A stretch of DNA of 64,000 nt, taken from the NCBI RefSeq assembly GCF_036997615.1, contig NZ_JAWLQA010000013.1. One strand, given 5' to 3'. The notes beneath the pieces were generated by a model that was given only the letters and a program-made list of their open reading frames with translations, was not told the origin of the DNA and did not search any database. Shown piece by piece: positions 17,185-27,388 of this stretch (positions are counted from its first letter, which is position 1; every line of letters starts with the position of its first letter). Origin of the DNA: Brachyspira sp949287565 (GTDB lineage Bacteria; Spirochaetota; Brachyspiria; Brachyspirales; Brachyspiraceae). The position numbers were made by a program, and so were the translations under genes.

Positions 17185-20100
17185 TTATTTAAAATATTTT
17201 ACACCATTTTCGAATATGTTATAAATATCTTTTGTAATGATGTTTTTGTATAAATTATTTCCGTATCTTTCACTATGTCCCATTTTACCCAATACTTTTC
17301 CGTCTTCTGAAATTATACCCTCTATAGCATAAACTGAACCATTAGGATTGAATCTGAACTCATTAGTAGGTTCTGATTCAAAGTTAACATACTGGGTAGC
17401 AACTTGTCCTTTTTTGATGAGCTCTTTTATAATATTTTCATCGGCAAAGAATCTGCCCTCACCATGAGAAACAGGAACAACTAATTCGCTTCCTACTGGT
17501 ATATTATAAAGCCAAGGAGAATTGTTTGATACTACCTTTGTTGTTACCATTTGAGAAATATGTCTTCCTATTTTATTGAATGTAAGAGTTGGAGAGTTTT
17601 CTGTGATATTTCCTATTTTTCCATAAGGAAGAAGTCCTGATTTTATTAATGCCTGAAAACCATTGCATATACCCAAAACAAGCCCATCACGTTCTAATAA
17701 TTTATGTATAGAATTTTTAATTTTTTCATTTGTAAGTATTGCAGAAATAAACTTTCCTGAACCGTCAGGCTCATCTGCAGCACTGAATCCTCCGGGAATC
17801 ATAAATATTTGAGAATTATCTATTTTTTTAGACATCTCTTCAATAGATTCTTTTATATATTCTGGTTTAATGTTTCTAAATACAAAAATATCAGTATTAG
17901 CACCAGCATCAGAGAATGCTTTTTGAGTATCATATTCGCAGTTAGTACCTAAGAATGCCGCTATTAAAACATTAGGTTTAGCTGTTTTATTTTTGCATAT
18001 AAATGGTGCTTCTCTTTTGTATTCAGCTAGCGGATAAGTTTCCACATCTTCATAAGTTTTATAAGGGAATACCGGAGATAATTTATCAAGCCATGATTTT
18101 TCTATTTCTTCTAAATCTACAGTTTCACCGCATACTTTTATTTTGTATTCATTTATAGTTTTTCCTATAAGTACAGCATTTTTATAATTTAATTCTTCTT
18201 TAGTTTCTACTATAAATGAAGCAGGCATTAAATTAAAGAAATAAAGCTCATCTTTTATATCAACACCTATTCTGTTACCGAAAGACATTTTTGTTATAGC
18301 TTCAGCAATGCCTCCGAATTTTATTGTATAAGCTGATAATATTTTTTTATCTTTTATATTTTGATGTATAAAGTCAAAATTCTCTTTTATTTCAGCAATA
18401 TTAGGCATATAATTTTCTAGCATATTATGCTTTATTAAGTAAACATAATTATTAGATGATTTAAACTCCGGAGATATAATATCTTTAGAGTTTACAGTTG
18501 ATACTGCAAATGATATTAAAGTTGAAGGCACTGATATATTATTGAAAGTACCGCTCATAGAGTCTTTACCGCCTATAGCTGGTATATCAAATTCAGTTTG
18601 TGCATATATTGTACCAAGCAATGCCGAATAAACTTTACCCCATTTTTTAGCATCATTTCCTAATTTCTCAAAATATTCTTGGAATGATAATCTTATATTT
18701 TTATAATCAGCACCAATAGAAACAAGTTTTGACATTGATTCTATTACAGAATATATACCGCCATGGAACTCTGACCATTTCATTATAGAAGGATTATAAC
18801 CCCAAGATATAGCAGAGGCCGTATTTATTTCTTTGGCATTATTATCGAATATAGGTATTTTTTGAATGCTTACATCGCTTGGAGTCATTTGGTATTTTCC
18901 GCCGAAAGGCATTAACACAGTTGTTGCCCCTATTGATGAGTCAAACATTTCAATGAGTCCCTTTTGAGAAGCAACATTCAAATCTTCTATCATATTAAAC
19001 CAATGAGAAGTTAGAGAACATGCATTCTTTGTGCTGAAAGGATTATTTTCAAAATTAATATCTTTAAGAACTGCATTAGTTTCTTGTTTAGCACCATTAG
19101 TATCTAAAAACTTACGGCTTATATCTACAATCTTTTTGCCTTTCAAATACATTACAAGTCTGTTAGTATCTGTTATAGCTGCAACTTTTGTAGCTTCAAT
19201 ATTTTCTTCATTAGCAAGTTTTATAAATGTATCTGCATCTTTACTTTCAACAACAACAGCCATTCTCTCCTGAGATTCTGATATTGCTAATTCAGTACCA
19301 TTCAAACCTAAATATTTAACTGGAAGTACATCAAGATTAATATCAATTCCGTCAGATAATTCCCCTATAGCAACGGAAACACCGCCTGCACCAAAGTCAT
19401 TACATTTTTTTATTAATTTAGTAACTTCTTTATTTCTGAATAATCTCTGTATTTTTCTTTCTTCCGGAGCATTACCTTTTTGTACTTCAGCACCGCAAAG
19501 TCTTAAAGATGTATCAGTATGGCTTTTTGATGAACCAGTAGCACCGCCGCATCCATCTCTTCCTGTTCTTCCTCCAAGCACTATAACTATATCGCCTGCT
19601 TTTGGTTTTTCTCTTCTTACATAACTCACAGGAACAGCACCAACAACAGCACCTACTTCAAGTCTTTTTGCTTTATATCCTTCATCATATATTTCATTAA
19701 CTAAACAAGTTGTAAGCCCTATTTGGTTACCGTAAGAAGAATATCCTGCTGCTGCAGTTGTAGTAATTTTCTTTTGAGGAAGTTTGCCGGCTAAAGTATC
19801 TTCTAGTTTTTCTAATGGATTAGCACTTCCTGTAACTCTTATTGCCTGATATACATAGCTTCTTCCAGAAAGCGGGTCTCTTATAGCTCCTCCCAAACAA
19901 GTAGAAGCACCTCCGAAAGGTTCAATCTCTGTAGGGTGATTATGAGTTTCATTTTTAAACATTAATAAATATTTTTCTGTTTTATTTTTTCCGTTCTCAT
20001 CAACAGCATCAACATCTATATAAATAGAACATGCATTTATTTCATCTGAAATTTCTAAATCTTCAAGTTTTCCTTTTTTCTTTATGTATTTAGCAGATAC

Positions 20101-20931
20101 TGTTGCCATGTCCATTAAATTAATATCTCTTTTACTGTCAACATCTTCACCGTAAAGCTCTTTTCTCATACTATAATATCTATTAATAGCATTTAATATT
20201 ACTTCTGAAAAATTACTCTTATCATTTTCTAATTTTACATCATTTATTTTTGTCATGAATGTTGTATGGCGGCAATGATCTGACCAATATGTATCAAGAA
20301 CTTTTATTTCTGTTTCAGTTGGGTTTCTTTTCTCTTCATTTTTGAAATAATTTTGTACGAACTCTATATCTTTATAAGTCATTGCCAAATCAAGAGTATC
20401 TCTGTATTTATGAAGTTCATCTATATTTAAATTAATGAAATTTTCTACATCTTTAATATCATCAGCTTTTTGATGAGGTTCTATTTCTAGCTTTTTTAAA
20501 TCTTTTTCTCTGCTTTCTACTGGGTTAATATAGAACTTTTTTATTTTTTCTATTGTACTGTCATCTATATTGCCTTCAAAAATAACAACTTTTCCGCTTA
20601 CTATAGTTACATCTTTTATATCATTATAAATAAGCTTCAAACATTGTAATGCTGAATCTGCTCTCTGATCGAATTGTCCTGGTAAATATTCAACTGCAAA
20701 ATATTTTAAACCATCAAAATCTTTTTTTTCAACAATTTTATCAGTAGGAGGCTCTGAAAATATTACTTTAATTGAATTATTTAACTGACTTTCTTCAATA
20801 TTAAAAATATCATAAACATTGAGAAGTCTTACATTACATTTTATTTTGAAATTCTCTTTTAATTGATTTTCTAATCTTTTAGCTTCCAAATTAAAGCCGT
20901 CTTTTTTTTCGATGAAAATACGATAGTTCAT
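17185..20931 (-). CDS. purL: Phosphoribosylformylglycinamidine synthase, single-chain PurL
   Basis: A 1248-residue enzyme that converts FGAR and glutamine to FGAM in purine synthesis. This is the long form, with the glutaminase fused at the C-terminus. Visible landmarks are YWSDHCRHTTFMT (about residue 211), KNETHNHPTEIEPFGGA (about 321-337), the second half's GGKDSMSG, and the amidotransferase nucleophile in LGICNGFQAL with the late VSHGEGRF. The domain order matches the clostridial/spirochaetal single-chain class. No other pur gene is nearby. A promoter lies at 20969-20996. Confidence 0.95.
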   Translation of the reverse strand: MNYRIFIEKKDGFNLEAKRLENQLKENFKIKCNVRLLNVYDIFNIEESQLNNSIKVIFSEPPTDKIVEKKDFDGLKYFAVEYLPGQFDQRADSALQCLKLIYNDIKDVTIVSGKVVIFEGNIDDSTIEKIKKFYINPVESREKDLKKLEIEPHQKADDIKDVENFINLNIDELHKYRDTLDLAMTYKDIEFVQNYFKNEEKRNPTETEIKVLDTYWSDHCRHTTFMTKINDVKLENDKSNFSEVILNAINRYYSMRKELYGEDVDSKRDINLMDMATVSAKYIKKKGKLEDLEISDEINACSIYIDVDAVDENGKNKTEKYLLMFKNETHNHPTEIEPFGGASTCLGGAIRDPLSGRSYVYQAIRVTGSANPLEKLEDTLAGKLPQKKITTTAAAGYSSYGNQIGLTTCLVNEIYDEGYKAKRLEVGAVVGAVPVSYVRREKPKAGDIVIVLGGRTGRDGCGGATGSSKSHTDTSLRLCGAEVQKGNAPEERKIQRLFRNKEVTKLIKKCNDFGAGGVSVAIGELSDGIDINLDVLPVKYLGLNGTELAISESQERMAVVVESKDADTFIKLANEENIEATKVAAITDTNRLVMYLKGKKIVDISRKFLDTNGAKQETNAVLKDINFENNPFSTKNACSLTSHWFNMIEDLNVASQKGLIEMFDSSIGATTVLMPFGGKYQMTPSDVSIQKIPIFDNNAKEINTASAISWGYNPSIMKWSEFHGGIYSVIESMSKLVSIGADYKNIRLSFQEYFEKLGNDAKKWGKVYSALLGTIYAQTEFDIPAIGGKDSMSGTFNNISVPSTLISFAVSTVNSKDIISPEFKSSNNYVYLIKHNMLENYMPNIAEIKENFDFIHQNIKDKKILSAYTIKFGGIAEAITKMSFGNRIGVDIKDELYFFNLMPASFIVETKEELNYKNAVLIGKTINEYKIKVCGETVDLEEIEKSWLDKLSPVFPYKTYEDVETYPLAEYKREAPFICKNKTAKPNVLIAAFLGTNCEYDTQKAFSDAGANTDIFVFRNIKPEYIKESIEEMSKKIDNSQIFMIPGGFSAADEPDGSGKFISAILTNEKIKNSIHKLLERDGLVLGICNGFQALIKSGLLPYGKIGNITENSPTLTFNKIGRHISQMVTTKVVSNNSPWLYNIPVGSELVVPVSHGEGRFFADENIIKELIKKGQVATQYVNFESEPTNEFRFNPNGSVYAIEGIISEDGKVLGKMGHSERYGNNLYKNIITKDIYNIFENGVKYFK

Positions 20932-20968
20932 TGATATAATTTCCTAATTTTAAATTTTTAATATAATG

Positions 20969-20996
20969 ATTATATATGTAATAGTTATTATATCAA
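20969..20996 (-). promoter_or_regulatory. Predicted promoter of purL
   Basis: Read on the minus strand: TTGATA, 16 bases, TATAAT. Almost the same promoter, including the spacer, stands before the next gene at 22449-22476. Confidence 0.6.
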
Positions 20997-21011
20997 GAAT
21001 ATAATTTTTAT

Positions 21012-22406
21012 TTATTCATTATTTACAATAAAATATTCATGACCATCTTTTGTAAAATAGTATGTATTTATAGGAGAATCAAATTTTTTAAGCATTTCTT
21101 TTGCTTTATTATATGAAATATTTATATATTCATTTTGTTCTACTTCTTCTTTTTTATTATCATATATCTTTGAATAATCATAATAAGGATTATTATCTAA
21201 ACATTCATTCCAAAAATTTGTATCCATAATTTCATCTATAAAAAGTAGAAAATTTTCTTTGGCTTCTAACAATGTATTATCTCTGTATATAGTAAACAGT
21301 CTATCTTTAGCATTAGAAATTGCATTTATATATAATTCTTTTGGATTTTCTTTTTCATTAAAAAATATATCTTTATCAAATTTTTTAATTTCATCTAATA
21401 ACTGATTCGCTTTATTTACTGCATCTTTATCAACTTTTTTCATTTTCAAATAAGAATTATATTTTATTAATTTTATCATATTTAATAATTCTTTAGAAAA
21501 AGTACATATTTTATAACTATACTCCGCATTTTGTAATTCTTTCTTTAAAAGTTCATCTAAATTTTTGAGTTTACTTTCATAGAAAAATTCATCAGTTTTT
21601 ATACTATCAATATTAAAATTATTCAATTCTTTTTTATAGAAGTAATATATCTGATTAATATCATCTTCCAATCTATCTAAATTTATAATTTGTTCATTTC
21701 CTACATACTGCAAATTTGATATATATAATATTTTTTCTGTTGCTGCTTCTAATTTTGCTTCATGTTCATTTTTAAAATGCTGTAATATTTTATCCAAAAT
21801 ATTTGATATATTGGATAACTGACTAGATATTTCAGACATATAATGCTGACCAACTACTATGGAAAGTACAGCAAATACAGCCTGAGGTCCTATAATGGCT
21901 ATTGAATCTGCTTCTTCAAATCCAGCATGACCAGTTATTTTTCCTGTAACTTCATCAATAATAGGAGAACCAATAGTGCCATCATTATATTCCATTAAAA
22001 TATTAGGATCAACTGTTGCTTTATATAATTTAGATATTTGAAAATGTTGTAATAATCCTATAAGACCTTGTACTCCAAATTTTGTTGCAGTATCTATTAT
22101 AGGAGTTAAACTTTTATCGTTTTTATTTATTTCAAAAATTGATGAATTGTTAATAAGTGTTTTATTTTCTAATTCTGTTTTAATATCTGTTAAATCAAAT
22201 CGTAAATTTGTATTAATATCTATTAGAGAAACTGAATCATTATTTTTCAAATAACTATTATTGATATTTAAAAAAGCATCAAAAGCATTAATAATATTTT
22301 TACTATCATTATCTTTTGTATTATTATTTTTACTTACTTTTATTAATATAAAAACAAGTAAAATAATTATTACGGCTAAAAAAGAAACTAATATAATTGT
22401 AATCAT
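21012..22406 (-). CDS. Membrane-anchored protein of unknown function
   Basis: A 464-residue protein that I do not recognise. Residues 2-23 form a strongly hydrophobic N-terminal helix, then a Lys/Asp/Asn-rich linker. The middle (about residues 110-190) has a Gly-containing, partly hydrophobic region (TKFGVQGLIGLLQ, SIAIIGPQAVFAVLSIVVG) that could lie in or on the membrane. The rest is charged and probably coiled-coil. Its promoter is nearly identical to that of purL. No enzymatic motif is visible. Confidence 0.6.
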   Translation of the reverse strand: MITIILVSFLAVIIILLVFILIKVSKNNNTKDNDSKNIINAFDAFLNINNSYLKNNDSVSLIDINTNLRFDLTDIKTELENKTLINNSSIFEINKNDKSLTPIIDTATKFGVQGLIGLLQHFQISKLYKATVDPNILMEYNDGTIGSPIIDEVTGKITGHAGFEEADSIAIIGPQAVFAVLSIVVGQHYMSEISSQLSNISNILDKILQHFKNEHEAKLEAATEKILYISNLQYVGNEQIINLDRLEDDINQIYYFYKKELNNFNIDSIKTDEFFYESKLKNLDELLKKELQNAEYSYKICTFSKELLNMIKLIKYNSYLKMKKVDKDAVNKANQLLDEIKKFDKDIFFNEKENPKELYINAISNAKDRLFTIYRDNTLLEAKENFLLFIDEIMDTNFWNECLDNNPYYDYSKIYDNKKEEVEQNEYINISYNKAKEMLKKFDSPINTYYFTKDGHEYFIVNNE

Positions 22407-22448
22407 ATAAATAACCTCTCTTTATGGATATTTTTAATATTTAACTAT

Positions 22449-22476
22449 ATTATATATGTAATGATTATTATATCAA
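22449..22476 (-). promoter_or_regulatory. Predicted promoter of the 464-residue protein gene
   Basis: Minus-strand TTGATA, 16 bases, TATAAT, with a spacer almost identical to that of the purL promoter, suggesting a duplicated upstream region. Confidence 0.6.
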
Positions 22477-22685
22477 TAGTTGATTTTATTTATAATTAAT
22501 AAATATTTGTAATATGAAATTTTATATATATTTATTAAAAATACTGTAAATAATAATGTTTTGATATTTTTTATTTATAGTTCATTATTTTTTATATTAT
22601 TACTTATATAAGCAGATAATAAGTATTTTTAATTTTTATATTAATGTTATAATATTAATATGAATTTTGATTATAAGGCTATTAA

Positions 22686-23069
22686 ATGAAAATATCTCAT
22701 ATTGCCATTTGGGCTAAAGATTTAGAAAAAGTTAAGAATTTTTATATTAAATATTTTAACTGTAAATGCAATGATAAATATGTTAATGAAAAGAAGGGTT
22801 TTGAATCATATTTTCTTACATTTGATGATAACTGCAGACTCGAAATAATGAGCAGAAAAGATATAAAGGAAAGAAATACTAATGATGAAATATACGGATT
22901 TGCTCATATTGCTATATCTGTAGGAAGCAAAGAGAAAGTTGACAGCCTTACAGAAGAATTGGAAAAAGATGGATTTAAAATTGCATCATATCCTAGAACT
23001 ACAGGAGACGGATATTATGAAAGTGTAGTTCTTGATATTGAAAATAATAAAATAGAAATAACAATTTAA
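22686..23069 (+). CDS. VOC-family (glyoxalase-like) protein
   Basis: A 127-residue protein with the paired beta-alpha-beta units of the vicinal oxygen chelate fold. HIAIWAKDLEKVKNFY opens the first unit and AHIAISVGSKEKVDSL the second. Candidate metal ligands are His 5, Glu 57 (in RLEIM), the second-unit His and the late Glu in NNKIEITI. Substrates range from methylglyoxal adducts to aromatic diols, so none is assigned. It is followed 17 bases later by the amidohydrolase gene and probably shares its transcript. Confidence 0.8.
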   Translation: MKISHIAIWAKDLEKVKNFYIKYFNCKCNDKYVNEKKGFESYFLTFDDNCRLEIMSRKDIKERNTNDEIYGFAHIAISVGSKEKVDSLTEELEKDGFKIASYPRTTGDGYYESVVLDIENNKIEITI

Positions 23070-23086
23070 TTATTAAGGGGATTAAA

Positions 23087-24784
23087 ATGAAAAAAGTATA
23101 TTTCTTTATTTTTTGTTTATTTATAGGAATATTTATTAATTCATGCCATGATAAAATTACTCATCAAATAAAAGTTTATCATAATGGAAACATACTTACT
23201 ATGCAAGGCGATGAACCAGTTTATGCTAGAGCAATAGAGATAAGAGATAACACAATAATGAAAGTTGTTTATACAGAAGAAGATGAAAAAAGCATTGTAA
23301 ATAATGTATATGCAGAAGTAGTGGATTTGCAAGGTAAAACATTAATGCCAGGATTCATAGATTCTCATAGCCATTTGGTAAGATTTGCTCAGGCTCTTAC
23401 AACAGTAGATTTAACAGGCTCTACTAATCTACTTGAAATAGCTCAAAGAATTACTAACTATATAGAAATAAATAAATTAGCACCTGATGCTTGGGTTGTG
23501 GGATTCGGTTATGATAATAATTTACTTCCTGATAAGAAAAATCCTAACAGAGATGATTTGGATAAAATCTCTACTACTCATCCAATATTCATAACTCATG
23601 CTTCAGGACATGTAGGAGCAATGAATTCAAAAGCATTGGAAGAGTTTGGAGTCGATGAAAATACACCTGATATAGAAGGCGGAGTAATAGAGAGATATCC
23701 AGACAGCAGAAAGCCTACAGGATATATGGAAGAAACTGCATTTTTACATTATGCCAATAGCATTAATTTTGAATTAACTGATGAAGACTTGATGAGATTT
23801 GTGAATCAAGCTGAAGATGTCTATTTAGGATACGGTATTACAACTGCACAAGATGCTTTACTATCAACTGCAGAATTTCCTCTTGTAAATAATATGATAA
23901 CTAATAATAGATTTAGAATAGATATTATAGGATTTATAGATTTAAAAAATTCTGACTCTATAGTAGAAACTAATAGAGAAATGGTGGGAAAATACAAAAA
24001 TAGATTTAAAATAGGAGGCTATAAAATATTTTTAGATGGTTCTCCTCAGGCAAAAACTGCATGGCTAGAACAGCCTTATGTAAGCGGCCCTGCAAGATAC
24101 AGAGGATATGGAATATATAGTAATGCAGCAGTAGAAAAATACGTTGAAAAAGCATTAGATGATGAAATGCAGCTTCAGGCTCATTGTAACGGAGATGCTG
24201 CAGCAGATCAGTATATAAATGCATTCAGCAATGTTATGCAAAGAAGAAATACCACTAACAATTACAGAGCAGTTTTAGTTCATAGCCAAATTATAAGAGA
24301 TGAACAATATATATCAATGTCAAATCTAAATATCATACCTTCAATATTCGTAGCACATGTTTATCATTGGGGCGATGTACATATAGCTAATTTGGGAATG
24401 GAAAGAGCTTCACAGATAAGTGCATCAAAAACAGCATTAAATAATAATCTAGCTTTCACATATCATCAGGACACACCTGTTATAAAACCCGATATGCTTG
24501 AAACTATTTGGTGTGCAGTCAATAGAATAACAAAAAACGGTGTATTGCTAGGAGATAATCAAAAAGTTACGCCTTATGAGGCTTTAAAGGCTATAACTAT
24601 TAATGCTGCTTATCAAAATAAAGAAGAAGATTTAAAAGGAAGTATTGAAGAAGGAAAATTGGCTGATTTAGTGATATTAAGCGATAATCCTTTAACCTGT
24701 GAACCTATGAAGATAAAAGATATAGAAGTAATTGAAACTATAAAAGAAGGAAAAACTTTATATACAAAAAAACCTGCTTTATAA
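23087..24784 (+). CDS. Amidohydrolase-family lipoprotein, YtcJ-like
   Basis: A 565-residue exported enzyme. A lipoprotein signal ends in the lipobox INSC near residue 19. The metal-dependent amidohydrolase fold (amidohydrolase_3 group) follows: GKTLMPGFIDSHSHL, ITHASGHVGAMNS, LQAHCNGDAA and the late HQDTPV. It closes with the beta-sandwich phrase GKLADLVILSDNP. It would hydrolyse an amide or cyclic amide outside the cytoplasm; the substrate is unknown. AAGGGG precedes the ATG, and a strong terminator follows. Confidence 0.85.
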   Translation: MKKVYFFIFCLFIGIFINSCHDKITHQIKVYHNGNILTMQGDEPVYARAIEIRDNTIMKVVYTEEDEKSIVNNVYAEVVDLQGKTLMPGFIDSHSHLVRFAQALTTVDLTGSTNLLEIAQRITNYIEINKLAPDAWVVGFGYDNNLLPDKKNPNRDDLDKISTTHPIFITHASGHVGAMNSKALEEFGVDENTPDIEGGVIERYPDSRKPTGYMEETAFLHYANSINFELTDEDLMRFVNQAEDVYLGYGITTAQDALLSTAEFPLVNNMITNNRFRIDIIGFIDLKNSDSIVETNREMVGKYKNRFKIGGYKIFLDGSPQAKTAWLEQPYVSGPARYRGYGIYSNAAVEKYVEKALDDEMQLQAHCNGDAAADQYINAFSNVMQRRNTTNNYRAVLVHSQIIRDEQYISMSNLNIIPSIFVAHVYHWGDVHIANLGMERASQISASKTALNNNLAFTYHQDTPVIKPDMLETIWCAVNRITKNGVLLGDNQKVTPYEALKAITINAAYQNKEEDLKGSIEEGKLADLVILSDNPLTCEPMKIKDIEVIETIKEGKTLYTKKPAL

Positions 24785-24803
24785 TTTACTAAATAAAAAT
24801 AAC

Positions 24804-24854
24804 AAATTACTGCATTCATTATTTTTTATAATAATAGATGCAGTAATTTTTTTA
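24804..24854 (+). terminator. Strong rho-independent terminator
   Basis: AAATTACTGCAT (24804-24815) pairs perfectly with ATGCAGTAATTT (24838-24849), then TTTT. Confidence 0.92.
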
Positions 24855-25210
24855 TATTAAAATATTATATTTTTAAATTTCTAAAATTGATTTGCATTAA
24901 AAAATTTTTATATATAATTTATTTGCTTGATCTATTAGGTTTAAATCATAATTAATTTTATTTATTATATTTAATAATTAACAATAAATATAATAAATAA
25001 AAATTAGTATTTATTATAAATTCAGCAATTATATTTAATATTAAAAATAGTACATAAAATTTGATTTTTGATATTTTTTTTACTATACTTGAGTTATCAT
25101 GCATTACTTAGTTTTCTATGAATCAGCTTATTCTTTAAGCTTCTTTAGAAACAAATCAAATAATCTATTATATCATCAAAATAATTTCTATTACCAAAGG
25201 AGGAATGTTT
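24855..25210 (+). other. Spacer upstream of the EF-G paralogue
   Basis: About 350 bases of AT-rich DNA with no credible frame. It holds the promoter region of the EF-G paralogue and ends in AAAGGAGG. The stretch TTGAGTTATCATGCATTACT near 25090 is less AT-rich than its surroundings, but I see no riboswitch or tRNA. Confidence 0.5.
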
Positions 25211-27301
25211 ATGGGAAAAATATATAACCCAGAAAGTATTCGTAATGTTGCACTTCTAGGGCATGTAGGAAGCGGTAAAACTAGTTTGAATGAAGCCTTA
25301 CTCTATAGAGCTAAATCTATAGATAAAAAAGGTGAAATCGAAAGAGGAACTACAGTCAGTGACTATACAGACGAAGAAATTAAGCAAAAGATGTCCATTA
25401 GAACTTCTTTAAGTTTTATAGAATGGAATGATCATAAAATTAATTTGCTGGACATTCCTGGGTCTGGTGATTTTAGCGGTGAAATTAACCCTGCTTTAAG
25501 AGTAGCTGAATCTTGTATCGTTGTTATAGATGCAGAATTTGGTATACAAATAGAAACTGAAAAACATTGGCAAATGGCTAATAATTTCAGAAGACCTAGA
25601 ATAGTATTTATCAATAAAATAGATAAAGAAATGGTTGATCATAAAGCTTTATTAGAGAAAATCGAAAATAACTTTAAAGAACCGCCTGTAGTTCCTATAC
25701 AAATACCTATGGGTAATGGTAAAGATTTTAAAGGTATAATAGATGTTATTTATCATAAAGCGTTTTTCAGAGATGAACATGGAAAAATTGTAGAGGCAGA
25801 AATACCTGAAGAATATTATGAAGAGTATAGAGCAACTCGCGACAGATTAAAAGAATTGGTATGCGAAGTTGATGATAGTCTTATGGAAAGGTATTTAGAC
25901 GGCGGAAAATTTACAGATGAAGAATATATCGAAGCTTTAACAAAATCTATACTTCAATATAAAGTAGTACCTATACTTTTCGGTACATCTATAAGAGATA
26001 TAGGTATGGGAGCTTTACTCGATACTATTATCAGATATATGCCTTCTCCTTCTTATGTACCTGTTACAGATGGTACTGATCTTTTAACTAATGAACCTGC
26101 AACAAGAACTATATTAGGTGATAATAATCCTTTTGCAGCATTTGTATTTAAAACTACTATAGACCAATATGCTGGAAGAATATCATTCTTTAAAGTTCGT
26201 TCAGGAAGCATAAAAAGCGGAGATGAAATATACAATTCAAGAACAGGAAAGAAAGAAAAAGTTTCTCATATATATATGGCTAGAGGAAAAAAACAAATAG
26301 AAAGTGATACTATTACAGCAGGAGATATAGGAGTATTGGCAAAACTTTCAGACTGCAGAACAGGTGATACTATAAGTACTCCATCTGCTCCATTCCAATT
26401 CCTACCTCTTAAAGTACCTCAGCCTATATACTTTACAGCTATTAAAATATTGAAAAATGATATAAAAGCTCTTGAAGTTCTTGATACTATAGCTCAGGAA
26501 GATTTAACATTCAATGTAGAGTATGACAGCGAAACTAAAGAAACTATTATCAAAGCTATGGGTGCTTTACAGGTAAAATTAGCATTAGAAAGAGTAATAT
26601 CTCTTACTAAAGCAGAAATAGAACAAAGCGTTCCTAGGGTAGCTTATAGAGAAACTATAAGAAAACAGGCTCAGGCTCAATATAGACATAAAAAACAATC
26701 CGGAGGAAGCGGACAATTTGGAGAAGTTCATTTAGAAGTTTCACCTCTTCCACGTGACGGCGGTTTTGAATTTATAAACGATATATTTGGAGGAGCTATA
26801 CCTAAACAGTATATACCGGGAGTAGAAAAAGGTATACAGGATGCATTGGCACAAGGACCTTTAGGTAAATATCCTATGGTTGATATTAAAGTAAGACTAT
26901 TTGACGGTAAATACCATGATGTAGACTCTAACGAATTGTCATTTAGAATAGCAGGTTCTATGGCAGCAAAAGAAGCATTCAAAAATGCAAGCCCTGTATT
27001 ATTAGAGCCTGTAATGAAAGTTACAGTTTATGTGCCTGAAGAGTTTACTGGTTCTATAATGAATGAACTTACAGGTAAAAGAGGCAAAATTTTAGGTATG
27101 GAGGCAGCATCTAATACAATACAAATGATTAAAGCCGAAGTGCCGCTATCTGAAATGCTTACTTATTCTATAGAGATGAAAGCATCTACTTCAGGAAGAG
27201 GTACTTTTGAAATGGAGCATTCTCACTATCAAGAGCTTACAGGTCCTTTAGCTGATAAGGTTATAGAGGAAAGAAAAGCATTGCTTGGCAGCGGAGAATA
27301 A
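25211..27301 (+). CDS. EF-G paralogue (EF-G2 type translational GTPase)
   Basis: A 696-residue GTPase with the full five-domain EF-G layout: G1 GHVGSGKT, G2 ERGTTVSDYTDEE, G4 NKID, domain IV QYRHKKQSGGSGQFGEV and the C-terminal domain V. Unlike the housekeeping EF-G, the G3 motif reads DIPGSGDF, so the catalytic His of DTPGH is Ser. That loss is typical of EF-G2 paralogues, which hydrolyse GTP poorly and need not drive translocation. AGGAGG abuts ATG 25205 but lies seven bases from ATG 25211, so the latter is the start. No ribosomal genes flank it. Confidence 0.88.
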   Translation: MGKIYNPESIRNVALLGHVGSGKTSLNEALLYRAKSIDKKGEIERGTTVSDYTDEEIKQKMSIRTSLSFIEWNDHKINLLDIPGSGDFSGEINPALRVAESCIVVIDAEFGIQIETEKHWQMANNFRRPRIVFINKIDKEMVDHKALLEKIENNFKEPPVVPIQIPMGNGKDFKGIIDVIYHKAFFRDEHGKIVEAEIPEEYYEEYRATRDRLKELVCEVDDSLMERYLDGGKFTDEEYIEALTKSILQYKVVPILFGTSIRDIGMGALLDTIIRYMPSPSYVPVTDGTDLLTNEPATRTILGDNNPFAAFVFKTTIDQYAGRISFFKVRSGSIKSGDEIYNSRTGKKEKVSHIYMARGKKQIESDTITAGDIGVLAKLSDCRTGDTISTPSAPFQFLPLKVPQPIYFTAIKILKNDIKALEVLDTIAQEDLTFNVEYDSETKETIIKAMGALQVKLALERVISLTKAEIEQSVPRVAYRETIRKQAQAQYRHKKQSGGSGQFGEVHLEVSPLPRDGGFEFINDIFGGAIPKQYIPGVEKGIQDALAQGPLGKYPMVDIKVRLFDGKYHDVDSNELSFRIAGSMAAKEAFKNASPVLLEPVMKVTVYVPEEFTGSIMNELTGKRGKILGMEAASNTIQMIKAEVPLSEMLTYSIEMKASTSGRGTFEMEHSHYQELTGPLADKVIEERKALLGSGE

Positions 27302-27388
27302 AATTAGGGTTTAGTATATAAAAATAAAGTTGATATTTTTTATATACTATCATATAATATTAGAATATGTATAAAACTAGGAGATTGT

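Noticed and set aside
24855..25210. Riboswitch or tRNA upstream of the EF-G paralogue
   Set aside because: No conserved aptamer motif or cloverleaf is visible; only AT-rich spacer and a ribosome site.
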